Shown: positions 25,152 through 34,885 of the stretch, in pieces
Numbering within the stretch: the first letter of the stretch is position 1
Layout of the letters: each line of letters starts with the position of its first letter
Source of the DNA: Rhodanobacter sp. Soil772
Lineage (GTDB): Bacteria > Pseudomonadota > Gammaproteobacteria > Xanthomonadales > Rhodanobacteraceae
Length of the DNA: 42,511 bases
Assembly: GCF_001428385.1 (NCBI RefSeq)
Contig: NZ_LMSK01000001.1
Location: forward strand, 974,291 to 1,016,801
Direction: 5' to 3'
The notes under the pieces: generated by a model
The model's database searches: none
Told to the model about the DNA's origin: nothing
Seen by the model: the letters and a program-made list of their open reading frames with translations, nothing else
Made by a program: the position numbers and the translations under genes

Positions 25152-25177
25152 AAGACCCCCGCCGAGGCGGGGGTCTT
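25152..25177 (-). terminator. Terminator behind the bTHX gene
   Basis: AAGACCCCCGCC at 25152-25163 pairs with GGCGGGGGTCTT at 25166-25177; on the minus strand the stem ends in TTTGTTTA. It lies 28 bases after the bTHX stop and insulates that gene from the his promoter. Confidence 0.8.
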
Positions 25178-25204
25178 GTGAACCTGGTGCAGGCCGGAGT
25201 CGGC

Positions 25205-25366
25205 TCAGGCCGACTTCTTCTTCGGCGCGGCCTTCTTGGCGGCGGCCGGCTTGGTCACGGTCGGCTTGGCGCCCACCACGGCCGGCAGCACGCCGTGTGC
25301 ACGGGTATTGCCGTAGCTGCCGCGATAGGTCTTGCCGCGACGGGTCTTGCGATCGCCCTTACCCAT
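25205..25366 (-). CDS. Small ribosomal subunit protein bTHX
   Basis: A 53-residue, strongly basic protein read from ATG 25366 with an ideal AAGGAG site 6 bases upstream. The N-terminal half MGKGDRKTRRGKTYRGSYGN is the bTHX (S31/THX) signature of small peptides that sit in the head of the 30S subunit and stabilise its RNA. Residues 25-53 form a Val/Ala/Lys/Pro-rich extension (repeated K-K-A-A-P-K style) that is longer than in the Thermus peptide. It is transcribed alone, with its own terminator. Confidence 0.93.
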   Translation of the reverse strand: MGKGDRKTRRGKTYRGSYGNTRAHGVLPAVVGAKPTVTKPAAAKKAAPKKKSA

Positions 25367-25433
25367 GGGGAACTCCTTGATTTATTAGATGAACGGCCTG
25401 CCATCATAGCAGTGTCGGAGCCGTACGGGATAG

Positions 25434-26390
25434 TCAGGGCTGACCGTGCCCGGCGCAGTCTCCGCTGGCATCGAGGCACTTGCCGGGGTCGATCTGCACG
25501 GTCACATGCTGGATCCCGAAGCGCTCCAGCAACATCCGCTTGATCGCCTGCAAGGCCTGCGCGCCGTCGGCATGCTCATCCAGTTCGGCATGCACGGTGG
25601 CCATGCGCGAACCCGACGCCAGTTGCCACACGTGCAGGTGGTGAATATCGCGGATGCCAGGATCGGCCGTGCGTAGCGACGCCTCCACCAGCGCGCTGTC
25701 CATGCCGTCGGGCACGCCTTCCAGCAGGATGTGCGCGGACATTCGCAGCAACCGCCATGCGCTGCCCAGGATCAGCAGCGAGACCAGCAACGACAGCACC
25801 GGATCGGCCCACAGCCAGCCGAACCAGCGGATCGCCAGCGCCGCCAGCACCGCTGCCAGCGAACCGAGCAGGTCGCCCAGGACATGCAGGCTGGCGCCGG
25901 CCAGGTTGACGTCGTCATGCGCATGCCCGTGCAAGGTGCGCAGCACCAGCGCATTCACCAGCAGCCCCGCGATCGCCACGGCCAGCATCATCCCGGACAG
26001 GATTTCTCCGGGATGCAGCAGCCGCGCGACGGCCTCGTAGACGATCCAGCCGACCAGCACGAACTGGCCCAGTGCACTGACGAAACCTGCCAGCACTTCC
26101 GCCCGGCCATAGCCGTAACTGCGCCGCGCATCGGCCGGCCTGGTTGCCATCCACGCGCCGATCACCGCCAGCAGCAGGGCCAGCGCATCGACCATCATGT
26201 GACCGGCGTCGGCCAGCAAGGCCAGCGAGCCGGACCATGCGCCGCCGACCACCTCGACCACCATCATCACGCTGGTCAGGACGAACGCAAACAACAGCTT
26301 GCGGCTGCGCCCGCCGGACGCAAGGGCGTGTCCATGCGCATGGTCGTGTGCGTGGTTGTGCGGGTGGGCGTGGGTGTGTGGCGTGCTCAT
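25434..26390 (-). CDS. Cation diffusion facilitator, probable zinc exporter
   Basis: A 318-residue CDF protein with six membrane helices and a C-terminal cytoplasmic ferredoxin-like domain. It exports Zn2+ (possibly Co2+/Cd2+) by proton antiport. The transport-site residues appear as H-x3-D pairs in helices II and V: LADAGHMMVDALAL and ASLHVLGDLLGS. The N-terminus is a histidine-rich tail (11 His in the first 21 residues), and HGHAHDD sits in the IV-V loop, both typical of zinc-selective ZitB/CzcD members. It lies 45 bases after the MerC-domain gene on the same strand, so it is likely co-transcribed from the promoter bearing the Zur-box-like site. Confidence 0.93.
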   Translation of the reverse strand: MSTPHTHAHPHNHAHDHAHGHALASGGRSRKLLFAFVLTSVMMVVEVVGGAWSGSLALLADAGHMMVDALALLLAVIGAWMATRPADARRSYGYGRAEVLAGFVSALGQFVLVGWIVYEAVARLLHPGEILSGMMLAVAIAGLLVNALVLRTLHGHAHDDVNLAGASLHVLGDLLGSLAAVLAALAIRWFGWLWADPVLSLLVSLLILGSAWRLLRMSAHILLEGVPDGMDSALVEASLRTADPGIRDIHHLHVWQLASGSRMATVHAELDEHADGAQALQAIKRMLLERFGIQHVTVQIDPGKCLDASGDCAGHGQP

Positions 26391-26435
26391 GCGCGCATGC
26401 TAGGAACGGCCGCCGCCGTTACACAATCACCACGT

Positions 26436-26870
26436 TCAGTGCGCGCATTGCGGGCCATGCACGTGGGCGTTGCCGTTGCGGCCGTCCAGCCGCAGGTTGG
26501 CGAAATGCGCGGCGGCCAGCAGCAGGCCGCCGCAGGTCACCAGCACGCTGTGCAGGATCAGCAAGGAGCCATCGATGTAGATGACGCCGAGCAGCAGCAA
26601 GGCCAGCCCCGGCACCGCCAGCCGCAACGGCAGCTGGCGCTGGTGCCGGCGATAGCCGCGGACCAGCACGAACGAGGCCAGCACGCAGGCGCACAGCACG
26701 AAAACGCGCTCGAAACGATGGTCGGCGAGGAATTCCAGGCCCAGCAAGGGCAGCAACGCGAGCACGAAGGGCAACAGCGCGCAGTGGATCGCGCACAGGA
26801 AAGAAGCCATCGCGCCAACGCGATCGGCGGTATGCCACCAACGGGATTTGTTCGCCTGCTCGGAATCCAT
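26436..26870 (-). CDS. MerC-domain membrane protein, probable metal transporter
   Basis: A 144-residue membrane protein with four predicted helices and the MerC cysteine pair in the first (ASFLCAIHCALLPF, with His between the cysteines). The C-terminus ends in a metal-ligand-rich stretch, HVHGPQCAH. Classical MerC brings Hg2+ across the inner membrane, but there are no other mer genes here. The neighbours are Zur, a zinc exporter and, 53 bp upstream, a Zur-box-like palindrome, so zinc is the more likely metal. If Zur represses it at high zinc, it would be an importer; this is inference. Confidence 0.8.
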   Translation of the reverse strand: MDSEQANKSRWWHTADRVGAMASFLCAIHCALLPFVLALLPLLGLEFLADHRFERVFVLCACVLASFVLVRGYRRHQRQLPLRLAVPGLALLLLGVIYIDGSLLILHSVLVTCGGLLLAAAHFANLRLDGRNGNAHVHGPQCAH

Positions 26871-26922
26871 CGACCTGCCCCGGCGTCGCCAGACGTGGCG
26901 ACTCTGTACCCGGTCGCCTGTA

Positions 26923-26937
26923 TGTTACTTTATAACA
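26923..26937. promoter_or_regulatory. Zur-box-like palindrome in front of merC
   Basis: TGTTACTTTATAACA has perfect TGTTA/TAACA arms. It agrees with the E. coli Zur-box centre TGTTATAATATAACA at 11-12 of 15 positions. On the minus strand it contains TG-T-TATAAA, a possible extended -10 for merC, so binding would occlude the promoter. The zur gene itself lies just upstream on the same strand. Confidence 0.65.
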
Positions 26938-26968
26938 CTATCGACCGCCATACCCCGTGAACCCGGGC

Positions 26969-27484
26969 TCAGGCCTTGCGGCAGTTCCTGCAGGTACCGT
27001 GCACTTCCAGGGTTTGCGCCTGCGGACGGAAGCCGAGTGCCTTGGCTTGCGCCTCGATCAGCTCGGCGACCCGTTCGTCGCAGACTTCCTGGGCACTGGA
27101 GCAGATATCGCAGATCAGGAACGGCACCTGGTGCGCCTCGGCCGGGTGGTGGCAGGAGACGAACGCGTTGATCGATTCCAGCTTGTGGATGAAGCCGTTC
27201 TCGAGCAGGAAGTCGAGCGCACGGTAAACCGTCGGCGGCGCGGCGTTGCCGTGCTTCTCGCGCAGCTGGTCGAGCAGATCGTAGGCCTTGACCGGCTTGT
27301 GCGCGGTCGCGACCAGTTCGAGCACTTCCTTGCGCAGCGGGGTCAGGCGCAGGCCGCGCTCTTCGCTGGCATGCTCCACGGCACGCACGAACCCCTTCGC
27401 ATCCTCATGATGATGATGCGGATGGTGCGCGTGTGGATTGTGGGCGACTTCGTGGCTCACGCGTTTCACCTCAGGGTGGATCAT
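26969..27484 (-). CDS. zur: Fur-family zinc uptake regulator
   Basis: A 171-residue Fur-superfamily repressor. The winged helix carries LRLTPLRKEVLELV and APPTVYRALDFLLENGF, the latter being the typical recognition-helix region. The dimerisation domain has VSCHHPAEAHQ and the two structural-zinc CxxC pairs, LICDIC and CRNC, near the ends. LESINAFVSCHHP and the Cys/His content favour Zur over Fur. The N-terminus has a histidine-rich extension (HAHHPHHHHED). Zn-loaded Zur usually represses uptake genes; a Zur-box-like site lies just downstream in front of merC. It is preceded by a small membrane protein gene and gltX on the same strand. Confidence 0.88.
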   Translation of the reverse strand: MIHPEVKRVSHEVAHNPHAHHPHHHHEDAKGFVRAVEHASEERGLRLTPLRKEVLELVATAHKPVKAYDLLDQLREKHGNAAPPTVYRALDFLLENGFIHKLESINAFVSCHHPAEAHQVPFLICDICSSAQEVCDERVAELIEAQAKALGFRPQAQTLEVHGTCRNCRKA

Positions 27485-27515
27485 ACACTGGCAACCGCAT
27501 CGCTCCAGGCAAGGC

Positions 27516-27794
27516 TCAACGCCGCAGTGGCGGCGGCTGCGGGCGTGGCGCAGGGCGCGGCCTGGCCAGGATCACGATCCAGCCGATCGGCCCCAGCACC
27601 CACGCCCACACGATGCCTTCGAACAGGCGTCCACGCCACCAGCCGAGCAGTGCGCCCACCGCGACGAACAGCAGGCTCCACCAGAACATGGCTGCCCACG
27701 GCAGCATATTCAACAGGTTGAAGAAAATGTGCCAGAACGCACCCGGCGCGTCGGGGTCGACGCCCTGAGTGGCCCTGGCCAGCAGTTCGTCCAC
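27516..27794 (-). CDS. Small two-helix membrane protein of unknown function
   Basis: A 92-residue frame between gltX (36 bases upstream) and zur (31 bases downstream), all on the minus strand. The start at 27794 is GTG (VDELLARATQGVDPD...). Two hydrophobic, tryptophan-rich segments are visible, WAAMFWWSLLFVAVGALLG and GIVWAWVLGPIGWIVIL, separated by a basic loop (WWRGRLFEG), and the protein ends in a Pro/Arg-rich tail. I do not recognise the family. Codon use and spacing suggest a real gene in a gltX-zur operon. Confidence 0.65.
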   Translation of the reverse strand: MDELLARATQGVDPDAPGAFWHIFFNLLNMLPWAAMFWWSLLFVAVGALLGWWRGRLFEGIVWAWVLGPIGWIVILARPRPAPRPQPPPLRR

Positions 27795-27829
27795 GTCGAG
27801 TTCAGCGCGTCATCGTCATGGCGGGAAGT

Positions 27830-29230
27830 TCACCCCCGAGCGATGACGATCGCGGCGTCGATGCGCTTGAGCGCTTCGTCGCGGCCGGTCAGGTAGATCG
27901 TGTACTCGATCGACGGCGAGACCTGGGTGCCGGTCATCGCCACCCGCAGCGGCTGCGCGATCTTGCCCATGCCCAGCTCAAGCTTCGCGGCCACCTGCTC
28001 GATCACCTGGTGGATCGGCTCCGGCTGCCATTCGCACCCGGTCAGCAGCGACTTGGCCGCGTCGAGCACGGCAACCGCGCCGTCGTTCTTCAGATGCTTG
28101 GCGACCGCCTTGTCGTCCCATTCGGCGATCGGCGCGTACCAGATCTTCGCGCGCTCGGCCATTTCCTTCAGCGTGTGCACGCGGTCGCGCAATGCCACGA
28201 TCACGTCGACCGGCGCCGGGCCGTGCGACGTATCGATGCCGGCGCGCTGCAGGTGCCACTCGAATTCGGCGGCCAGCGACTGCGGATCATCCGTCTTCAG
28301 GTAGTGCTGGTTGAGCCAGGCCAGCTTCTCGGTGTCGAAGCGCGAGGCGGCCTTGTTGACGTCGGCGATGTCGAACAGCGCGATCATCTCCTCGCGCGAG
28401 AAGATCTCCTGGTCGCCGTGCGACCAGCCCAGCCGCACGAGGTAGTTGAGAATCGCGTGCGGCAGGAAGCCGTCGGCGCGGTACTCCATCACGCTGACCG
28501 AGTTGGTGCGCTTGGACAGCTTCTTGCCTTCCTTGTCGAGGATCATCGGCAGGTGCGCGAACTCCGGCACCTTCGCACCTAGCGCGTGATAGATGTTGAT
28601 CTGCCGCGGGGTGTTGTTGACGTGGTCGTCGCCGCGGATCACCTCGGTGATGCCCATGTCGATGTCGTCGACCACCACTGCGAAGTTGTAGGTGGGCCAG
28701 CCGTCGGAGCGGAAGATCACCAGATCGTCCAACTCGCTGTTGGCCCACTCGATGCGGCCCTTCACCTTGTCGTCGAACACCACCGAGCCTTCGCTCGGAT
28801 TGCGGAAGCGGATCACGCGGTTCGGGTTGTCGCGGCAAGGTTCGTTGCGGTCACGGTAGTAGCCGTTGTAGCGCGGCTTCTCGCCCTTCGCCATCGCAGC
28901 CTCGCGCATCGCCTCGATCTCTTCCTTGCTCTCGTAGGCGTAGTACGCCTTGCCGGCAGCGACCAATTCGTCGGCAACCTGCTTGTACCGCGCAAGCCGC
29001 TGGGTCTGGTAGAACGGGCCTTCGTCGGCGTCGAGGTCGAGCCAGTGCATCGCGTCGAGGATCGCCTGCACCGCCGCGTCGGTGGAACGCTCGCGATCGG
29101 TATCCTCGATGCGCAGGATGAATTCACCGCCGCGACGGCGCGACTCCAGCCAGCAATACAGCGCGGTGCGCGCGCCGCCGATATGCAGGAAACCGGTGGG
29201 GCTGGGGGCGAAGCGGGTGCGAACGGTCAT
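27830..29230 (-). CDS. gltX: Glutamyl-tRNA synthetase
   Basis: A 466-residue class Ic aminoacyl-tRNA synthetase that charges tRNA-Glu. HIGH is represented by [14 protein letters not shown] (His16), and KMSKS by [22 protein letters not shown] contacts the amino acid. The C-terminal helical anticodon-binding domain ends at IVIARG. Full family length. It is the first gene of a probable gltX-orf-zur set on the minus strand; the DUF4399 gene lies 85 bases upstream. Confidence 0.97.
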   Translation of the reverse strand: MTVRTRFAPSPTGFLHIGGARTALYCWLESRRRGGEFILRIEDTDRERSTDAAVQAILDAMHWLDLDADEGPFYQTQRLARYKQVADELVAAGKAYYAYESKEEIEAMREAAMAKGEKPRYNGYYRDRNEPCRDNPNRVIRFRNPSEGSVVFDDKVKGRIEWANSELDDLVIFRSDGWPTYNFAVVVDDIDMGITEVIRGDDHVNNTPRQINIYHALGAKVPEFAHLPMILDKEGKKLSKRTNSVSVMEYRADGFLPHAILNYLVRLGWSHGDQEIFSREEMIALFDIADVNKAASRFDTEKLAWLNQHYLKTDDPQSLAAEFEWHLQRAGIDTSHGPAPVDVIVALRDRVHTLKEMAERAKIWYAPIAEWDDKAVAKHLKNDGAVAVLDAAKSLLTGCEWQPEPIHQVIEQVAAKLELGMGKIAQPLRVAMTGTQVSPSIEYTIYLTGRDEALKRIDAAIVIARG

Positions 29231-29315
29231 CGGGATATCGGCAGCGTGGGAGCGAAGCTGCCGATTTTAACCGATCTGCCGCCGGCAGCCCGCGGATCGC
29301 TCACTTCACCCGGGA

Positions 29316-29747
29316 TTACTTCACGTGGATGGTGATCTTCTTCGACACCACCGCCGGATCGAACGGTACGTGGTTCTGGTCGCCCAGTTCCAGCTGCAAG
29401 GTGTGCGTGCCGGGTTTCAGCTTCAGCGTGGTCTCGGTCTGGCCGCCACCGAAGTGGATGTGGTTGGCGTCGTTCGGGATCGGCTGGCCGGCAGCGGGCA
29501 GTTCCTTCACGTCGACCAGCAGGTGATGGTGGCCGGTGTGTTCCTTGGTCACCCCGGCCGGCGCCACGCCCATGCCCTTGAGGCCGAAGCGCACGGTGAC
29601 GTCCTGGCCCACGGTGGCGCCGTTGGCGGGCGAAATGATGTAGACCGCGGCGCCGCCGGGTGCCGGGGTGATCGGCAGGCCAGCGTCGGCGGCCAGCGCG
29701 GCACCGGTCAGCCCGGTCAGGGCAAGTGCGAGCAGGATACGTTTCAT
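29316..29747 (-). CDS. DUF4399 domain protein, secreted
   Basis: A 143-residue protein with a clear signal peptide (MKRILLALALTGLTGAALA, cleavage after ALA-A). The mature part is a single beta-rich DUF4399 domain: VYIISPANGATVGQDVTVRF, the histidine cluster GHHHLLVD, ANHIHFGGGQTE and LQLELGDQNHVPFDP. Such domains recur in periplasmic proteins, sometimes repeated; the function is not known. A GGAG element precedes the ATG. It stands alone, divergent from the glycosyltransferase gene. Confidence 0.88.
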   Translation of the reverse strand: MKRILLALALTGLTGAALAADAGLPITPAPGGAAVYIISPANGATVGQDVTVRFGLKGMGVAPAGVTKEHTGHHHLLVDVKELPAAGQPIPNDANHIHFGGGQTETTLKLKPGTHTLQLELGDQNHVPFDPAVVSKKITIHVK

Positions 29748-29892
29748 CGTCGGTCTCCAGCGGTAAAGGACGACCCAGTGTAAGCGCTGCGACGCCCTCG
29801 CGGCACCCGCAACGTCACCGCGACGTCATGCGCCCGCCACGTCGCCGCAACGCTGGCCGGCGAAGCTGTGCCCAGCCAGCACGGGTATCGTC

Positions 29893-31053
29893 ATGCGCAT
29901 CGGCATCGTCAGCGAAACCTATCCACCGGAAATCAACGGCGTCGCGCTGACCGTGCACAGCCTCGCCGCCGGACTTGCCGCGCGGGGCCACAGCATCGAC
30001 CTGATCCGCCCGCGCCAACCGCAGCCATATGGCGATGAAGCCGGCATCGACGCGCTCGAACTGCGCGGGGGCGCCCTGCCCCGTTACCCGGGCCTGCGCT
30101 TCGGCCTGCCGGCCGGCCGCACGCTGCGCCGGCACTGGTCGAAGCAGCGCCCCGACGCGGTCTACGTGGCCACCGAAGGGCCACTCGGCTGGTCGGCCAT
30201 GCGTGCCGCCAAGCGACTGGGCATCCCGCTCAGCAGCGGCTTTCATACCCGCTTCGACAACTACGCCAGCCACTACGGCCTGAGCCTGCTCACGCCGCTG
30301 GTGCGCGGCTACCTGCGCCGCTTCCACCAGCGTGCCGCCGCCACGCTGGTGCCGACCGACGCGCTCGCACAGGAGTTGCACGCCATGGGTATCACCAACG
30401 CCTGCCTGCTGCGCCGCGCGGTGGACACGCAGCTGTTCCACCCGAACCGGCGCGATGAAGCCTTGCGCGCCAGCTGGGGCGTGGACGCCGCCACGCCGGT
30501 GGTGCTGTACGTCGGACGCATCGCGCCGGAGAAGAATCTCGAACTGGCCGTGCAGTCCTTTCGCGCGATCCGCCAGCAGGTGCCACAAGCGCGTTACGTA
30601 TGGGTCGGCGACGGCCCGGCCCGCGCCGCGCTGCAGGCCGCGCATCCGGATTTCATCTTCGCCGGCGTGCAACGCGGCGAGGCGTTGGCGCGGCACTACG
30701 CCAGCGCGGACCTGTTCCCGTTCCCCAGCCTCAGCGAGACCTTCGGCAACGTGATCATCGAGGCGCTGGCCGCCGGCCTGCCGGTGGTGGCGTACGCCGA
30801 AGGCGCCGCGCGCGAGCATCTCGTCGACGGCGTCAACGGTTACTGCATCGCATCGGGCAACGCAGCGGCCTTCATCGAGGCGGCGGCGAAACTGGCCGGC
30901 AATCCGGCGCTGATCCGGCACATGGGCCGCGCCGGCCATGCCGGCATGGCCGGGCTTTCGCCGGACGCGGTGATCCGCGATTTCGAAACCCTGCTGCGCG
31001 ACATGGCCGAGGAGAACCTGCATGAACACGCCTCCATCGCTGCCCACATCTGA
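29893..31053 (+). CDS. GT4-family glycosyltransferase
   Basis: A 386-residue GT-B fold enzyme of family 4. The N-terminal half opens with IGIVSETYPPEINGVALTV and binds the acceptor; the C-terminal half has VLYVGRIAPEKNLELAVQSF and the donor-binding E-x7-E motif in SLSETFGNVIIEALAAGLP. The closest described types are mannosyl/sulfoquinovosyl/glucuronosyl transferases acting on membrane lipids (MgtA/SqdX-like); the donor and acceptor are not readable. Its last 32 bases overlap the following PAP2 gene in another frame, so the two are co-expressed. Confidence 0.9.
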   Translation: MRIGIVSETYPPEINGVALTVHSLAAGLAARGHSIDLIRPRQPQPYGDEAGIDALELRGGALPRYPGLRFGLPAGRTLRRHWSKQRPDAVYVATEGPLGWSAMRAAKRLGIPLSSGFHTRFDNYASHYGLSLLTPLVRGYLRRFHQRAAATLVPTDALAQELHAMGITNACLLRRAVDTQLFHPNRRDEALRASWGVDAATPVVLYVGRIAPEKNLELAVQSFRAIRQQVPQARYVWVGDGPARAALQAAHPDFIFAGVQRGEALARHYASADLFPFPSLSETFGNVIIEALAAGLPVVAYAEGAAREHLVDGVNGYCIASGNAAAFIEAAAKLAGNPALIRHMGRAGHAGMAGLSPDAVIRDFETLLRDMAEENLHEHASIAAHI

Positions 31054-31585
31054 GCTTCTTCCCGGGCCGCGTTTCGCGCTGGACCGACGCGTTTGCGTGA
31101 TCGCCAACCACTGGGGTGCCCGGCGTCTGGTGGGCCTGTTCTTCGGCATGGTCAGCCGGCTCGGCGACGGCGTGTTCTGGTATGCACTGATGGCCGCGCT
31201 GGCCGTGCTCGGCGGCCAGCGCGGCATCGCCGCGGCCGCGCACATGGCGGTCACCGGACTCGCCGCCTTGCTGCTGTATCGCCTGCTGAAACGCTGGACA
31301 CGCCGCCCGCGTCCCTACCGCGCCTGCCCCGGCGTGATCGCGCACGTGCCGCCGCTGGACGAGTTCAGTTTTCCGTCCGGGCATACCTTGCAGGCAGTGG
31401 GTTTCAGTGTCGTGGCGCTGGCCTGGTATCCGTCGCTGGCACCGCTGCTGCTGGGTTTCACTGCGCTGGTCGCCGTCTCGCGAGTGATCCTCGGGCTGCA
31501 CTATCCCAGCGACGTGCTCGCCGCGATCGTCATCGGCGGCGGTCTGGGCAGCGCATCGCTGTGGCTGCTGTCCTCATTCAACTGA
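31022..31585 (+). CDS. PAP2-family membrane phosphatase
   Basis: A 187-residue integral membrane protein of the PAP2/haloperoxidase-like superfamily with about five helices. The three phosphatase motifs are intact: KRWTRRPRP, PSGHT (catalytic base His) and SRVILGLHYPSD (nucleophilic His). Such enzymes dephosphorylate phosphatidate, undecaprenyl diphosphate or lipid A on the outer face of the inner membrane. It starts inside the glycosyltransferase gene (32-base overlap), which suggests a joint role in making a glycolipid or cell-envelope polymer. Confidence 0.92.
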   Translation: MNTPPSLPTSELLPGPRFALDRRVCVIANHWGARRLVGLFFGMVSRLGDGVFWYALMAALAVLGGQRGIAAAAHMAVTGLAALLLYRLLKRWTRRPRPYRACPGVIAHVPPLDEFSFPSGHTLQAVGFSVVALAWYPSLAPLLLGFTALVAVSRVILGLHYPSDVLAAIVIGGGLGSASLWLLSSFN

Positions 31586-31650
31586 GCCTTGCACTGCACA
31601 GAATATGTGCACGCCGTCGGCAGTGCCTTTGCACTCAGACAGATAGCGCA

Positions 31651-31811
31651 CTTGTCCACAGGCTTTACCGCGCACGCTCCACAATCGCTGTGGAGAACTT
31701 CGCCCGACTGCGCAACATCTCGACAACGCGTAGCAAGTGCTTGATGGACAAGTGGCGAATGTCGCTTGTCCACAGGCTTTACCGTGACACTTCCACAGCA
31801 GCTGTGGAAAA
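31651..31811. repeat. Duplicated module with paired DnaA-box-like nonamers
   Basis: CTTGTCCACAGGCTTTACCG occurs at 31651-31670 and again at 31765-31784. Each copy is followed by a TCCACA/TGTGGA hairpin. Each module contains TTGTCCACA on the plus strand (31652, 31766) and a converging minus-strand nonamer, TTCTCCACA (31689-31697) or TTTTCCACA (31803-31811), with the same 37-bp offset both times. A weaker inverted CTTGTCC lies at 31746-31752. TTGTCCACA is the favoured DnaA box in some high-GC bacteria and TTTTCCACA fits the TTWTNCACA consensus. The locus is between convergent genes and encodes nothing plausible. Confidence 0.75.
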
Positions 31812-31828
31812 CCCGGTCGCACAAACGA

Positions 31829-31852
31829 CGATGCCGCCCGAGGGCGGCATCG
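31829..31852 (-). terminator. Hairpin behind accD
   Basis: CGATGCCGCCC at 31829-31839 pairs with GGGCGGCATCG at 31842-31852, 25 bases after the accD stop. On the minus strand only a weak T-containing tract (GTCGTTTGTG) follows, so termination may be incomplete. Confidence 0.55.
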
Positions 31853-31876
31853 CATCGCTGCAGCAAGCGTGACCGA

Positions 31877-32746
<870 letters not shown>

Positions 32747-32797
32747 TGCATCACCCTGACTGTTCGTGAGCGCGCCGCGATCAGGCGGTGCGCGTCC

Positions 32798-33606
32798 TCA
32801 ATGCCTAGCGAGCGGCGTATCCAGCGCGGTGCGGATCGGCGCCAGGAACGCTTGCGCGCGCGTGGCGATTTCCGCGGCATCCGTCGCCCCGGCCAGCCGC
32901 TCGACCAGCGCGCTGCCGATCACCACCGCATCGGCGAAACCGGCAATCGCCTGCGCGCTCGCTGCATCGCGGATGCCGAAACCCACCGCCACCGGCGCCT
33001 TCGCATGAGCCCGGATATCGGCCACGCGTGACGCGATGTCGCCGGTGCTCAAGTGTGCCGCACCGGTGATGCCGGCAAACGAGACATAGTACAGGAAACC
33101 CTCGGCCGAACCGCACAACTGCGCCATACGCGAGGGTTCGGTGGTCGGCGCGGCGAGCAGGATCTGCTGCAGCCCAGCGTCGCGCAACGGCTGCAGGACG
33201 GCGGATTCCTCCAGTGGGCAATCGACCAGCAGCACGCCGTCGACGCCGGCCTGCACGGCCTCCTGCGCGAAGCGCGCGTAGCCGTGGATCTCGACCGGGT
33301 TCAGATAGCCCATCAGCACGATCGGCGTGTCCGCATCGCGCTGGCGGAACGCGGCGACCCAGTCCAGCACGTCGGCCAGGCCCACGCCTTTCGCGATCGC
33401 CCGCTCGCTGGCGTGCTGGATCACCGGGCCATCGGCCATCGGATCGGAGAACGGCACGCCCAGCTCGATCAGGTCGGCGCCGGCGTCGACCAGCGCGTGC
33501 ATCAACGCCACCATGTGCTGCGGCGACGGATCGCCGGCGGTGACGAACGGAATCAGGCCGGTGCGGCCGGCAGCTTTCAGTGCGGCGAAGCGACGGTCGA
33601 TACGGC

Positions 33607-33610
<4 letters not shown>
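32798..33610 (-). CDS. trpA: Tryptophan synthase alpha subunit
   Basis: A 270-residue (beta-alpha)8 barrel that cleaves indole-3-glycerol phosphate to indole, which is channelled to TrpB. Catalytic Glu49 and Asp60 lie in [16 protein letters not shown], exactly the standard positions. GFGIRDAAS and the phosphate loop VVIGSAL are present. The start at 33610 overlaps the trpB stop by 4 bases (ATGA). Confidence 0.97.
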
Positions 33611-34818
<1,208 letters not shown>

Positions 34819-34885
34819 GTCCTCACTCGTTGGCATGCCGCACTGCGGCAGGCGGCCATCTTAACGGCAAGCCCGGCAGAAGGGG

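Noticed and set aside
26436..26870. A mercury-resistance (mer) operon
   Set aside because: Only the MerC-type protein is present; no merR, merT, merP or merA, and the regulator beside it is Zur-like.
31501..31866. 121-residue minus-strand frame over the DnaA-box-like repeats
   Set aside because: It is made of the two DNA repeat copies (KPVDK appears twice through the repeat) and overlaps the end of the PAP2 gene; no domain or ribosome site.
31586..31876. Chromosomal replication origin
   Set aside because: There is no dnaA, dnaN, gyrB, rpmH, parA or AT-rich unwinding element nearby; only the DnaA-box-like nonamers are present.
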